From: Streptomyces musisoli
GTDB taxonomy: Bacteria; Actinomycetota; Actinomycetes; Streptomycetales; Streptomycetaceae
Length of the DNA stretch: 64,000 nucleotides
Reading direction: 5' to 3'
NCBI RefSeq assembly: GCF_016741855.1
Contig: NZ_JAERRH010000015.1
Coordinates: forward strand, 62,001-126,000
In this document: one piece after another, positions 57,101 to 64,000 of the stretch
Numbering within the stretch: the stretch's first letter is position 1
How the letters are laid out: each line of letters opens with the position of its first letter
Notes under the pieces: generated by a model
Seen by the model: only the letters and a program-made list of their open reading frames with translations
Told to the model about the DNA's origin: nothing
Database searches by the model: none
Translations under genes and position numbers: made by a program

Positions 57101-57487
57101 CAAGGGAGCGGAGCTCAGCTCGAAGGGGTGGGCGCGCTCGTCGGCCAGGAGGGCGCACAGCTTCGTGTCGGGCACGGCCTGGCCCCTCAGGTCCACCCGG
57201 CGCAGGGGGAGGTCGGCCGTGGGGTGAACGGTCCGGATGGGCCCGTCGCCCCGGTCGGCGACGGAGCTGCGCAGCAGGTCGTGGCGGGACGCGCAGATCC
57301 GCAGGGCCAGGGCCAGGCGGCCGGCGTCCAGCGGGCCTTCTAGGCAGGTGGCGGAGGAGAGGTGGTGGACGGGGTGGCCGGGGGTGAGCTGCTCCAGGTA
57401 CCACAGTCTTTCCTGGCCGTGGGAGAGCGGCTGCCGGACCGCTGGGCCCGAGGCGGCGATCGGTGGTGTTTCCGGGTCGTCGTGCAC
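54116..57487 (-). CDS. NRPS: C*-A-T (first module)
   Basis: This 1123-residue synthetase begins at GTG 57487. The condensation-like domain (about 15-450) has HRIIADR in place of HHxxxDG, so the second His and the final Gly are lost, and it may be inactive or act as an initiation or docking domain. The A domain shows HTSGSTGRPKA (about 652), FDITAFEVW (about 690) and NGYGPSEN (about 790). Pocket residues read D-I-F-S-F-V-G-T-F, a set I cannot assign; the GTF tail is seen in some aliphatic A domains. T: LIGGHSLLAS (about 1045). The segment before A3 contains a 57-bp tandem repeat. It loads the first residue. Confidence 0.9.
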   Translation of the reverse strand: MHDDPETPPIAASGPAVRQPLSHGQERLWYLEQLTPGHPVHHLSSATCLEGPLDAGRLALALRICASRHDLLRSSVADRGDGPIRTVHPTADLPLRRVDLRGQAVPDTKLCALLADERAHPFELSSAPLLRATLVRTGRERHVLQLTAHRIIADRASLTVLERELARCYTESGQQEGKRPPAYADRTAPHAEDLDAAVAYWRRKLDGLQPLDLPLDRPRPRVQGHRGTSRRLRVESGHAERLRRLAREEGVAAWAGPAAAFAVLLARWTGRYDVVFGCPVDRRPPHAAQQAFGPYEDLLVLRTDLMGRPTFREVVRRLAATRDEAAAHAGVPFGRLVSLLDDERDLSRHPLCQAVFTTAPPPGTGFTAPGLTTTPLAPEDDPTPYDLLCTFAEEDGTNGAPAVGLRLASDLCPPESADRMTAVLHTLLRAVAEHPDARIGDVPVLPAGDRARIDAWNATDRPLPEPATVDGLFRTWATRTPQAVALTDRTETWTYAELRLRAARLARSLVAAGVTPDSPVALHLERSADLVAGMLGVLLAGGAPLVLDPGHPEERLRFMADDARIAAVLSRDAPPAWLDGLGVPLLRLADAQRATGEPSRSTGAPGDAHGVPEVPLPSRCTGAPGDTDGVPEVPLPSRSHPDSLAAVVHTSGSTGRPKAVGIPHRAVVRLITATDYVDIGPDDTLLHLGDPAFDITAFEVWGALCNGARVCVLPGDEPLGPDEVLAALRELRPTVVSLTGTLFNRVADMDPRAFGGLRHLFVVGEVMDARRTRAVLRGGAPPGHLHNGYGPSENATFSTTHRVDRLPDDATGVPIGRALTNTTLHVLDPELRPVPIGVTGELYVGGTGVARGYLGRPDLTAERFLPDPFAVRPGAVMYRTGDLVRWLPEGALDFLGRADEQVKIRGYRIEPGEIEAALLDRDDVRECVVRAVDVAGDRRLVAYVVPRAGCSPAPSEVLGGLRDRLPSHMVPGHLVLLETLPTTPSGKIDARALPGITAQDPGPRDTSAVPPRTATERTLWQIWADVLRVRSFGVHDSFFLIGGHSLLASVVRTSVRERLGVPLPLRTFFDLPTIAGLAVEIERAGGAPAADGAHGTPRDDTAHELDGLLAELERHAEPRRAEG
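55575..55700 (-). repeat. 57-bp tandem repeat inside the NRPS A domain
   Basis: Units begin at 55575, 55632 and 55689 (third partial). They encode 19-residue copies of the form TGAPGDxxGVPEVPLPSR between the A2 and A3 motifs. The reading frame is kept. Confidence 0.88.
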
Positions 57488-57523
57488 GGTTGCCTTCCCT
57501 GGTTCGCGGTGCGGCGGTGCGGT

Positions 57524-57675
57524 GACGGACCGGGGGTCGGCCCCGCCCGGTCGGCTGCCTGCGTGGCCGGCTGGCGACGGACCGGGAGTCGGCCGCCCGG
57601 TCGGCGTCCCGCGTGGCCGGCTGGCGACGGGCCGGGGGTCAGCCCGCCCGGTCGGCGTCCTGCGCGGCCGGCCCG
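57524..57675 (-). repeat. ~50-bp tandem repeat between MbtH and first NRPS gene
   Basis: Three copies start with GACGG(A/G)CCGGG at 57524, 57576 and 57626 and share CGCCCGGTCGGC and GCGGCCGG. The third runs into the 3' end of the MbtH gene and encodes its unusual Gly/Pro/Ala tail. Confidence 0.8.
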
Positions 57676-57899
57676 CCCGGCCCGCCCGGTCGCAGACGGC
57701 TGCGCAGGCTCAACGGGCGCATGTCGGTCCATACGTCCTTGATGTGCTCCAGACAGTCGCTCTTCGGGCCGCTTGGGCCCGCGTCGGACCAGCCGGCCGG
57801 GTTCTCCCGGTCGGCGGGCCAGATGGAGTACTGCTCCTCGTGGTTGACAACGACCTTGTAGAGCCGGTCGTCATCGTCAGGCGTCCGTGTCATCGTCAT
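57639..57899 (-). CDS. MbtH-like NRPS chaperone
   Basis: The protein has 86 residues with the full MbtH signature: YKVVVNHEEQYSIWPADREN, then PAGWSDAG and CLEHIKDVWTDMRPLSLR. MbtH proteins bind and stabilise or activate A domains. The core ends about residue 68; the Gly/Pro/Ala tail comes from a repeat array. ATG 57899 or ATG 57893 may be used. It overlaps the 3' end of the MFS gene by 23 bp, so the two are likely coupled. Confidence 0.94.
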   Translation of the reverse strand: MTMTRTPDDDDRLYKVVVNHEEQYSIWPADRENPAGWSDAGPSGPKSDCLEHIKDVWTDMRPLSLRSRLRPGGPGGPAAQDADRAG

Positions 57900-59187
57900 G
57901 ACTCCCTTCCTTCGCCGTTGGCGGCTCGGTTCGTGGCTGCGCCGTTCCCGCGGCGGTCCGTTCCGGGTGGCGCAGGCGGATCGGGGTGAGGGCCGCGACG
58001 GCGGTCACGGCCATGAAGACGACGGACACGCCGGTCAGCGGTCCTCGTGCCCCCAGCCGGCCGACCAGTACGGTGAGCAGGGCCGCGCCGAGGGGTGCGA
58101 GGCTGCCGTGGATCGTCCAGAACGCGGAGGTGACGCGGCCGAGCAGGTGGTCCGGCGTCACCTCCTGCCGCAGCGACATGCAGCAGATGCCGGCCAGCGC
58201 CATGCCGAACGAGTACAGGAAGATCGTCACCGCCGCGACCGGCACCCGGCCGGTGCCGCCGAGTACCAGAACGGAGACGGAGCACAGTGCCATGGAGCCG
58301 AGCCAGCAGCGGCCGAACCCCCAGGAGCGGCGCAGCCGCGCGGTGGCGGCGGCCGCCACGCAGGTACCGACTCCGGCCAGCGCCATGACATAGCCGACCG
58401 TCTGCTCGTCCTGTCCCAGCCCGTGCCGCAGGTGGTAGATGAACACGTCCGTCATGCCCAGGCTGAGGAAGGTGGTGACGGTCAGCAGCACGGTCAGCGC
58501 CCGCAGCACGGGCGACCGCCACAGGAAGGCCGCGCCGGTGCGGAAGCCGGTGCGCAGATCGTGCGCGGCCGTCGTCCTGCCCGCCGGGACGGCGGCGGCC
58601 GGTGCGGTGCGCCGGAGCCGGATGAACGCCAGGCCCAGCAGTGAGATGCCGAAGCTGGCCGCGTTGATCGCGACGGCGGCCGTGGGCCCGAACAGCCCGG
58701 ACACCAGACCGGCCAGGGCGGGTCCGGCGATGTAGGCGACCGCGTTGGTCGCCTCCAGACGGCCGTTCGCCGCGACGATCTGGTCCTTGTCGACGAGATT
58801 GGCCACGGCGGTGACGTACGTGATCTGGAACAGCATCTCGAAGACCGCGGCCAGGCCCATGACCGCGTACAGCAGCCAGACCTGCGGGCCGAACGCCGTC
58901 CAGCAGACCGGGATCACGCCGTAGAGCAGCAGGCGTGCCGCGTCGCAGAGCATCAGCAGACGCCGCCGGTCGAAGCGGTCGGCCCAGGCGCCCCCCACCA
59001 GGCCGGTCAGCAGCGAGGCGGCACCGGCCACGGCGGTGAGCAGCCCCATCTGCGCCACCGATCCGGTGGTGTGCAGGACCAGCAGCGGCACGGCGACCAG
59101 CGAGAAGGCGTTGCCGACTTCGGACAGCGCCTGGACCGCCCAGAACACGCTGAAATCCCGGTTGGACCAGAGCGAACGCGCGGCCAT
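57877..59187 (-). CDS. MFS exporter in the NRPS operon
   Basis: This 436-residue transporter has about twelve hydrophobic helices and the MFS loop GGAWADRFDRRRLLMLCDAA after helix 2. It resembles the enterobactin-exporter-like (EntS) branch: FWAVQALSEVGNAFSLVAVP, then LVDKDQIVAANGRLEATNAV. It probably exports the peptide product and may also give self-resistance. It lies 27 bp after the free oxygenase gene. Confidence 0.9.
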   Translation of the reverse strand: MAARSLWSNRDFSVFWAVQALSEVGNAFSLVAVPLLVLHTTGSVAQMGLLTAVAGAASLLTGLVGGAWADRFDRRRLLMLCDAARLLLYGVIPVCWTAFGPQVWLLYAVMGLAAVFEMLFQITYVTAVANLVDKDQIVAANGRLEATNAVAYIAGPALAGLVSGLFGPTAAVAINAASFGISLLGLAFIRLRRTAPAAAVPAGRTTAAHDLRTGFRTGAAFLWRSPVLRALTVLLTVTTFLSLGMTDVFIYHLRHGLGQDEQTVGYVMALAGVGTCVAAAATARLRRSWGFGRCWLGSMALCSVSVLVLGGTGRVPVAAVTIFLYSFGMALAGICCMSLRQEVTPDHLLGRVTSAFWTIHGSLAPLGAALLTVLVGRLGARGPLTGVSVVFMAVTAVAALTPIRLRHPERTAAGTAQPRTEPPTAKEGSHDDDTDA

Positions 59188-59214
59188 GCGAGAGCGGACT
59201 TCCCTTCCTGACGC

Positions 59215-60156
59215 TCAACGGTCACCGGTGTGGGGCTCGGCCATGGCGACCGCGATCCGGCGGGGGCCGGTGAACGGCTCCCTGCCGTGCGCGACCAGCA
59301 TGTTGTCGATCACCAGGATGTCGTCGGTGCGGTAGTCGAAGCGGGTCGACGCGCCCCGGTAGCAGGCCCGCAGATGGTCCAGGACGTCGTCCGGAATGGC
59401 CGCGCCGTCGCCGTAGTACGTCTGACTCGGCAGGTTCTCCTCGCCCAGCATCTCCAGCAGCCCCAGTCGTACGTGCTTCGGCAGAGTGGTGGCGTGGAAG
59501 ACGGTCGCGTGGTTGAACCACACCGGCTCCCCCGTGGCCGGGTGCCGGTGCACGGCCGCGCGCACCGCGCGGGTGCGCAGCGCGCCGCCGGCCAGCCATT
59601 GCGCCGTGATGCCCCGCTCCCGGCAGTACCGCTCGACATGCGCGCGGTCGTCGCTGCCGAACGCCTCCTGCCAGGGCAGTCCGACCAGGTCGCCGTAGTT
59701 GCGTACCACCATCCAGCCGCGCCTGGTGAACTCCTCGCGCACCTCGTCGTCGACGGCCGCGAGTACGCGCCGGGTGTCGGCCAGCGGGGTGGCGCCCCGG
59801 GTCTGTGGTGGCCGGACGCAGTGGAAGTAGAGCGTGAGCGGCCAACTCGCCTGGTACGAGTTCTCGTTGTGCAGGAAGATCTCTTCGCCGGGCGGATAGT
59901 CGGTGGATGTGTAGACGTTCCCCTTGATGACGCTGCGCGGTGAGGAACGCTCGGTGTAGGGCAGTGGCTCGCCGGACAGTGCGCGCACGGCGTCCGCGAA
60001 GTCGTCCGGGCCACGGACGCCGAAGCCGCGCAGCAGCAGCGCGCCCCGTTCCCGCAGGGCGGCGCGCAGTGCCTCGCGGTCGGCGTGCAGCCGGGCGGCG
60101 GGTGGGCCGCCGTCTCCCTCCACCACGACCGGCAGTACCGGTGTTCCACCGGTCAT
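59215..60156 (-). CDS. stand-alone TauD/SyrP-type Fe(II)/2-oxoglutarate oxygenase
   Basis: The protein has 313 residues. The first iron ligands are seen in FLHNENSYQ (H-x-E, about residues 96-100) and the distal His in VAHGREPFTG (about 288), with RRIAVAM giving the 2-oxoglutarate Arg. The protein is clearly related to the C-terminal domain of the second synthetase (WHNENSF, LTAHARNPFHGERELLVAM). SyrP-like enzymes hydroxylate the beta carbon of carrier-bound Asp or Asn. Its ATG overlaps the radical SAM gene's TGA (ATGA). Confidence 0.9.
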   Translation of the reverse strand: MTGGTPVLPVVVEGDGGPPAARLHADREALRAALRERGALLLRGFGVRGPDDFADAVRALSGEPLPYTERSSPRSVIKGNVYTSTDYPPGEEIFLHNENSYQASWPLTLYFHCVRPPQTRGATPLADTRRVLAAVDDEVREEFTRRGWMVVRNYGDLVGLPWQEAFGSDDRAHVERYCRERGITAQWLAGGALRTRAVRAAVHRHPATGEPVWFNHATVFHATTLPKHVRLGLLEMLGEENLPSQTYYGDGAAIPDDVLDHLRACYRGASTRFDYRTDDILVIDNMLVAHGREPFTGPRRIAVAMAEPHTGDR

Positions 60157-62081
60157 CGCGACGCCTCCGACAGCAGTGGCAGCAGGCGCCTGGCACCGGA
60201 CTCGGCGGACCCCTCGTCGGGCGGCTCCTCGGATCCGTCGTCCGCCTCGGTCAATACCAGGCTCAGCACGCGGCCGTTCTCCGTGAAGAGGAAGCGTTGC
60301 TCGGCGAGTCCGGCGAGGCGTTCCCGCAGGTCGTCGGGTCCCTCCGGCCAGTCTCGGGCCAGCTGCCCGGGCTTGGCCGGCGACGACAGCCGGCGCAGCA
60401 GCCGGGCGGTCGCCGGGTCGACCGGATGCACCCGAAGGACACCGGAGCGGGAGTCCCGGACGACGAACCCGCCGTCGTCGTCGGTCAGCAGGCGCAGTTC
60501 CGCTCCCGACTCACCGTCCCAGGCGGCACGCCACTCGGCCACCAGCCGGCTCAACTGGTCGTGCCACTCGACCGCGTCGAGCATGTACGCCGCGAGGTTC
60601 TGGTCTGCGAAGAAGTAGGCGAGGTCGGCCAGTGCCGCCTCGTCGAAGGGATAGGTGAGCGCGTAGTAGTCCACCGGCTCGAGCGAGAGCCCGTACTCCT
60701 CGCTCCGCTTGAAGTAGGGGCTGAAGCGGTCGAAGCGGACCATGTACACACCGTGCGGTGGTATCAGATGGACGAAGTCCCGTAGCTCGTCGACGTACTT
60801 GCGGTAGACCGCGGGATCCTCACCGGGAAAGCCGATCAGCAGGTTCCACTCCGGCCTGATGCCGAACTCCGCGCAGTTCTTGAGGAACTGGAGGTTCTGG
60901 AAGGCGGTGGTTCCCTTGCCCATGAGCTTCAGCGTGGACGACGCCAGCGCTTCGATGCCGGGCTGTACGACGGTGACGCCGGCGTCCGTCATGGCCCGCA
61001 GGTCCTGACGGCTCAGGGGGAGCTTCACCTCGTAGAAGATCTCGGTGCCCGGTGGCGGGTCGAGCCGTGGGAACACCTCGCGCGGGTAATTGCGCGGCAT
61101 GACGTTGTCGGTGCAGAAGAAGGACGTGTACTGCGGGGCGAAATCGAAAAGCCACTTGAACTGCTCGACAGCCAGGTCGGGCGCCATGGCACGAAAGGCC
61201 ATGCTCTCGCCGTTCAGTCCGCAGAACGTGCAGTGCGAACGCTGCCCCCACCAGCACCCGCGGGACGTCTCGAAGAAGAGAATCGGTTCGCTGGTCCCGG
61301 TGCGGCGCAGCTCCGCATGGTCGTCGAGTGCGCCGAAAAAGCCGCCGTAGTCGGGCAGGAAGAAGTCGTCGATGTGCCGTTCCGCGCCGATGGCCGCGCG
61401 AAACCGGGGATTTCGGCAATTCCGGCTGGAGAGGATGCCGGGAATCGTGTCGGCCCGTTCCGGGTCGCCGTCCAGCACGCACCGCACGAATTCCCCGAAG
61501 GTGTTCAACGCGGGGCCGGAGAAGACGAAGTCGACCGCCGGGACGTGCTCGGCGACCACCGCGCCCATGGGCGCCTCGCAGTTGGCGCCGCCCAGCACGA
61601 CGAGGGTGCGCGGGCTGCGCTCCTTGATCAGCCGGGCCAGGGCCATGCTCGGCACATGCTGGGCGAACATGGAGCTGAACCCCACGACGTCGGCCTCGTC
61701 GAGCCGGTACCGGTCGATCAGTTCCTCGCAGAACGACAGCAGTCCGTCGCGGGCCTTGAGGATCCGCGCCCGGAAGTCCTCCCAGCGGGCGCCCCGGTAG
61801 TACCTCTGGAAGTACTCCGCGGCGGTGTCGGGCGCACCGGGAAAGGCGATGTGCCGGAACAGCCAGTCCCCGATGCCGGTGTCGACGTGGTCGTGGCTCA
61901 CCGACAGGGACTCGTAGAGACGTGTCCCGAAGAACTCGGCCATGTCCTGGTTGAGATAGCACACGCGCGCTCGCGCCCGGCCGTCGAATTCCCGCTTGAC
62001 GAGAGTCGACAACTGCCCCAAGGCAAAGGATGGGCGATTCCAGTCGGCAAAAGGCATGTTGATCAGAGCGATCTGCAACAA
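60153..62081 (-). CDS. radical SAM protein of the 'RiPP maturation radical SAM protein 1' type
   Basis: The protein has 642 residues. The N-terminal part is a cobalamin-binding-like fold (DVVGFSSMFAQHVPSMALAR, then VVLGGANCEAPMGAVVAEH). The cluster motif is ETSRGCWWGQRSHCTFCGLNG in sense, C-x7-C-x2-C at about residues 273-284, followed by the radical SAM barrel (TVVQPGIEALASSTLKLMGK, WNLLIGFPGEDP). This unusual Cys spacing is diagnostic of that family. The C-terminal ~120 residues are an extra domain. TTG 62081 is chosen because GGAGG lies six bases upstream; ATG 62057 is the alternative. The enzyme probably modifies the peptide or a precursor, perhaps by methylation. Confidence 0.9.
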   Translation of the reverse strand: MLQIALINMPFADWNRPSFALGQLSTLVKREFDGRARARVCYLNQDMAEFFGTRLYESLSVSHDHVDTGIGDWLFRHIAFPGAPDTAAEYFQRYYRGARWEDFRARILKARDGLLSFCEELIDRYRLDEADVVGFSSMFAQHVPSMALARLIKERSPRTLVVLGGANCEAPMGAVVAEHVPAVDFVFSGPALNTFGEFVRCVLDGDPERADTIPGILSSRNCRNPRFRAAIGAERHIDDFFLPDYGGFFGALDDHAELRRTGTSEPILFFETSRGCWWGQRSHCTFCGLNGESMAFRAMAPDLAVEQFKWLFDFAPQYTSFFCTDNVMPRNYPREVFPRLDPPPGTEIFYEVKLPLSRQDLRAMTDAGVTVVQPGIEALASSTLKLMGKGTTAFQNLQFLKNCAEFGIRPEWNLLIGFPGEDPAVYRKYVDELRDFVHLIPPHGVYMVRFDRFSPYFKRSEEYGLSLEPVDYYALTYPFDEAALADLAYFFADQNLAAYMLDAVEWHDQLSRLVAEWRAAWDGESGAELRLLTDDDGGFVVRDSRSGVLRVHPVDPATARLLRRLSSPAKPGQLARDWPEGPDDLRERLAGLAEQRFLFTENGRVLSLVLTEADDGSEEPPDEGSAESGARRLLPLLSEASR

Positions 62082-62108
62082 CAGAGACCTCCGTGGCGAT
62101 TGCTCCGA

Positions 62109-62136
62109 AGTCTAGGTTGCCCTTTGATCCGTCCAC
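62109..62136 (-). promoter_or_regulatory. candidate promoter of the NRPS operon
   Basis: On the minus strand GTGGAC (62131-62136) and TAGACT (62109-62114) are spaced by 16 bp. They would give a leader of about 20 bases before TTG 62081. The -35 box is poor. Confidence 0.35.
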
Positions 62137-62442
62137 AGGGGAGTTTCAGGCCAACGGGAAAAAATGTCATGTGCATCTGCCGGCCACTGCCGGCCTCCCG
62201 CTTCGGCCGGGTGCGTACGCGCTGGTCCACGGGGCCGTCGGAGGAAATTCCGATCTTGGCCGGGAACGGCCGGCATCCTCCGTTCCGTCGCCGGCAAGTG
62301 CACAGTCCCGGCCATCGGCATCGGGCGAACGGTGCCGTTCCCCCGCAGCCGTGCGGAGGTCACTGGACGGGTGGCGCGCCCACTGCGACGCCTCGCCGGG
62401 GGCGGACCTTGCACCCCTGCGATCAGCGCGTCCGGGCACCGC
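62137..62442. other. intergenic region between the NRPS operon and the LysR gene
   Basis: No gene is supported. A run of As (GGGAAAAAATGTCATGTGC, about 62156-62174) stands out and may belong to the operon's regulatory region. The upstream gene on the same strand ends at 62443, so a terminator is expected here, but no clean hairpin was found. Confidence 0.4.
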
Positions 62443-63348
62443 TCAGTGATCGCTGGAGGACGGCTTGGCCGAGGCGTGCAGCAGGAGGTCGCGCAGGGCC
62501 GTGGCGGTGTCCGACGGCTCGACGGGGGTGAGGACGACCTGGTCCACGGTGGTCGAGGGGCCGGTGAGGGGGATGACGCGCAGGCCCGGCGGCTGGTGGT
62601 CGAGTGCGGATCCCACGGTGATGCCGATGCCCGTTCCCGCGGCGACATGGGCGGCGATGGCGTGCACGCTGTCGGCGGTTCTGATGATGCGCAGGTCTGC
62701 CCCGCCGATCCGGAAGGCGGACAGGAGGCGGTCGCAGAGACCGCTGTTGATCTGGTGCGGCCAGGTGAGCAGGCCGGTGGTGGACAGTTCCGCCGCACTC
62801 AGCTCCGCGTGCCCGGCGAGGGGGTGGGCCGCGGGTACGAGTGCCATGAACCTCTCGGTGGACAGCACCCTCGCGGTGACGCCGGTGATGCCGCCCGTCG
62901 CCCAGCCGATGCCCAGCCCGATCGCCTCCGCCCGCAGGGCGGTGAGCTGGGCCGTGGTCGGCATGGCCTCCGGCTCGATCGTCACATCGGGGAAACGGTC
63001 GCGCAGTTGCGGCAGGCAGCGCAACAGCAGCTGGTGGCCGGTGTATTCGGCGTGGGCGACGACGAGGGTCGTGCGGGTCCGGTCGCCGGCGGCCAGGGAG
63101 CGGCCGCGCTGCTGGAAGCGGCGCAGCTGGGCCAGGGCGGCGTGGGCGTCGGGCAGCAGCTCCGCGCCGAGATCGGTCAGTGACACCCGGCGGCTGGTGC
63201 GGTGGAACAACCGCCCGCCCAGGGTGTTCTCCAGCCGCCTGACGGCGTCGCTGACGGTGGGCTGCCCCCGGTGCAGGCGCTCGGCGGCGCGGCCGAAGTG
63301 GAGTTCTTCCGCGACGGCGACGAATGCTTCCAGTTCGATTCTGTCCAC
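62443..63348 (-). CDS. LysR-family transcriptional regulator
   Basis: The protein has 301 residues. The N-terminal HTH (LEAFVAVAEELHFGRAAERL, then PTVSDAVRRLENTLGGRLFH) is standard LysR. The C-terminal ligand-binding domain has the periplasmic-binding-protein-like layout (RTTLVVAHAEYTGHQLLLRC, then HAIAAHVAAGTGIGITVGSA). The GTG start is at 63348. It diverges from a flavodoxin-fold gene and is likely to control it. It reads toward the NRPS operon and may or may not control that too. Confidence 0.92.
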   Translation of the reverse strand: MDRIELEAFVAVAEELHFGRAAERLHRGQPTVSDAVRRLENTLGGRLFHRTSRRVSLTDLGAELLPDAHAALAQLRRFQQRGRSLAAGDRTRTTLVVAHAEYTGHQLLLRCLPQLRDRFPDVTIEPEAMPTTAQLTALRAEAIGLGIGWATGGITGVTARVLSTERFMALVPAAHPLAGHAELSAAELSTTGLLTWPHQINSGLCDRLLSAFRIGGADLRIIRTADSVHAIAAHVAAGTGIGITVGSALDHQPPGLRVIPLTGPSTTVDQVVLTPVEPSDTATALRDLLLHASAKPSSSDH

Positions 63349-63367
63349 GGAAGCAGGCTAACCCGAT

Positions 63368-63386
63368 CGATCGGTGTGACCGATCG
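63368..63386. promoter_or_regulatory. perfect inverted repeat between divergent LysR and flavoprotein genes
   Basis: CGATCGGT and ACCGATCG are exact inverted arms separated by three bases. The site lies 20 bp upstream of the LysR start and 97 bp from the flavoprotein start. It is a good candidate operator for the LysR protein. Confidence 0.6.
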
Positions 63387-63482
63387 CTGCGGGCCGGAGT
63401 TCGGCGTTGATGCCGTGCCCCACGCAGGCTGAGATGGCCGTGCAAGCAGGGATTTCCCCACGACCGGAAGCAGTGAAGAGAC

Positions 63483-64000
63483 ATGACAGTCAAGGAAGTC
63501 GACCGTGAGCACGAGGCGCCGACGGTCACGGTGACGGTGGTCTACCACTCGGTGCACGGACACACCCGTGTCCTGGCCGAGCACCTCGCCGACGGGGCTC
63601 GGGGGGTGCCGGGCGCCCGGGTGCACCTCGTCGAGATCCGGGCCGAGGACGTCACCGCGGGCCGTTGGCACGATGCGGAGGTGCTGGCGCTGCTCGAGCG
63701 CTCCGATGCGATCGTCCTCGGCTGCCCGACGCTGATGGGCAGCGTGTCGGCGGTGTTCAAGGCGTTCATGGAGGCGGCGTTCACGCCGTTCACGACGCAG
63801 GGGTGGAAGGACAAGCTGGCCGGAGGATTCACCATGTCCGCCTCGCAGAGCGGGGACAAGCTGGCGGTCCTCGAGCAGTTGGCGGTCTTCGCCGCGCAGC
63901 TGGGCATGCAGTGGATCGGCGTGGGCGACATGCCGGGCAACAACTGGAGCGGCGGCTCCCGCGACGATGTGAACCGGCTGGGATCGTGGCTGGGTCTGAT
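63483..64000 (+). CDS. flavodoxin-fold NAD(P)H:quinone oxidoreductase-like protein (cut by window end)
   Basis: ATG 63483 opens a frame still open at the window end, at least 172 residues. TVTVVYHSVHGHTRVLAEHL is the FMN phosphate loop at the N-terminus. SDAIVLGCPTLMGSVSAVFK is the second FMN loop, followed by AGGFTMSASQSGDKLAVLEQ and PGNNWSGG. This resembles WrbA-type quinone reductases and flavodoxin-family oxidoreductases, which bind FMN and reduce quinones. It diverges from the LysR gene. Confidence 0.85.
   Translation, partial: MTVKEVDREHEAPTVTVTVVYHSVHGHTRVLAEHLADGARGVPGARVHLVEIRAEDVTAGRWHDAEVLALLERSDAIVLGCPTLMGSVSAVFKAFMEAAFTPFTTQGWKDKLAGGFTMSASQSGDKLAVLEQLAVFAAQLGMQWIGVGDMPGNNWSGGSRDDVNRLGSWLGL

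Overview
The window is 64 kb of very GC-rich actinobacterial chromosome. Coding frames have strong third-position GC, GTG and TTG starts are common, and the content is typical of Streptomyces: WYL and LysR regulators, an RHS toxin, an MbtH-dependent NRPS locus and a PP2C/SpoIIE phosphatase. I place it in Streptomyces or a close relative. This is inferred from the sequence alone.

Layout. (1) 0.2-5.4 kb holds housekeeping and accessory genes: a membrane protein, a GNAT acetyltransferase, a WD40/HEAT-type protein and an alpha/beta hydrolase. (2) 6-18.8 kb is one secretion and polymorphic-toxin block on the + strand: an FG-GAP/integrin-like secreted protein, a LamG (jellyroll) secreted protein, and a 2293-residue RHS protein with a Hint autocleavage domain and a NucA/NucB-type DNase tip. 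An overlapping SMI1/KNR4-type immunity gene follows. (3) 19-28.9 kb is mixed accessory DNA: a WYL regulator, a NIPSNAP protein, a YqeB-like membrane protein, a sirtuin, small Cys/Trp-motif proteins, a beta-lactamase-fold enzyme with five N-terminal tandem repeats resembling polyglycine hydrolases, a DUF3592-type protein and an M23 peptidase. (4) 29.3-34.3 kb holds a short peptide ORF with its own promoter-like boxes, then a translationally coupled xanthine dehydrogenase operon (xdhA-xdhB-xdhC). (5) 34.4-42.8 kb holds an EamA exporter, two gene remnants, a GNAT, an orphan CDI-type immunity gene, a lipoprotein, a membrane PP2C phosphatase, two secreted proteins and a metallophosphoesterase. (6) 42.9-62.1 kb is a single leftward biosynthetic operon: radical SAM enzyme, TauD-type oxygenase, MFS exporter, MbtH protein and three NRPSs. 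(7) A LysR regulator and a divergent flavodoxin-fold gene, cut by the window end, close the window.

The NRPS operon is the most unusual part. The order of synthesis reads C*-A-T, then C-A-nMT-T-C-TauD, then C*-A-T-TE, where C* marks a condensation-like domain whose HHxxxDG motif is lost. Two adenylation domains carry hand-read pocket residues typical of Asn. One of them contains an N-methyltransferase. A non-haem iron oxygenase domain is fused to the C-terminus of the second synthetase, directly before a histidine-less C-like domain on the third. A second free oxygenase and a radical SAM enzyme of the 'RiPP maturation radical SAM protein 1' type are translationally coupled. This predicts a short, N-methylated and probably hydroxylated Asn-containing peptide with a radical modification. 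I do not recognise the product.

A second theme is minisatellites. At least nine tandem repeats with units of 16-57 bp lie in the window. Some expand NRPS proteins in frame, and two duplicate the 3' end of a gene past its stop codon.
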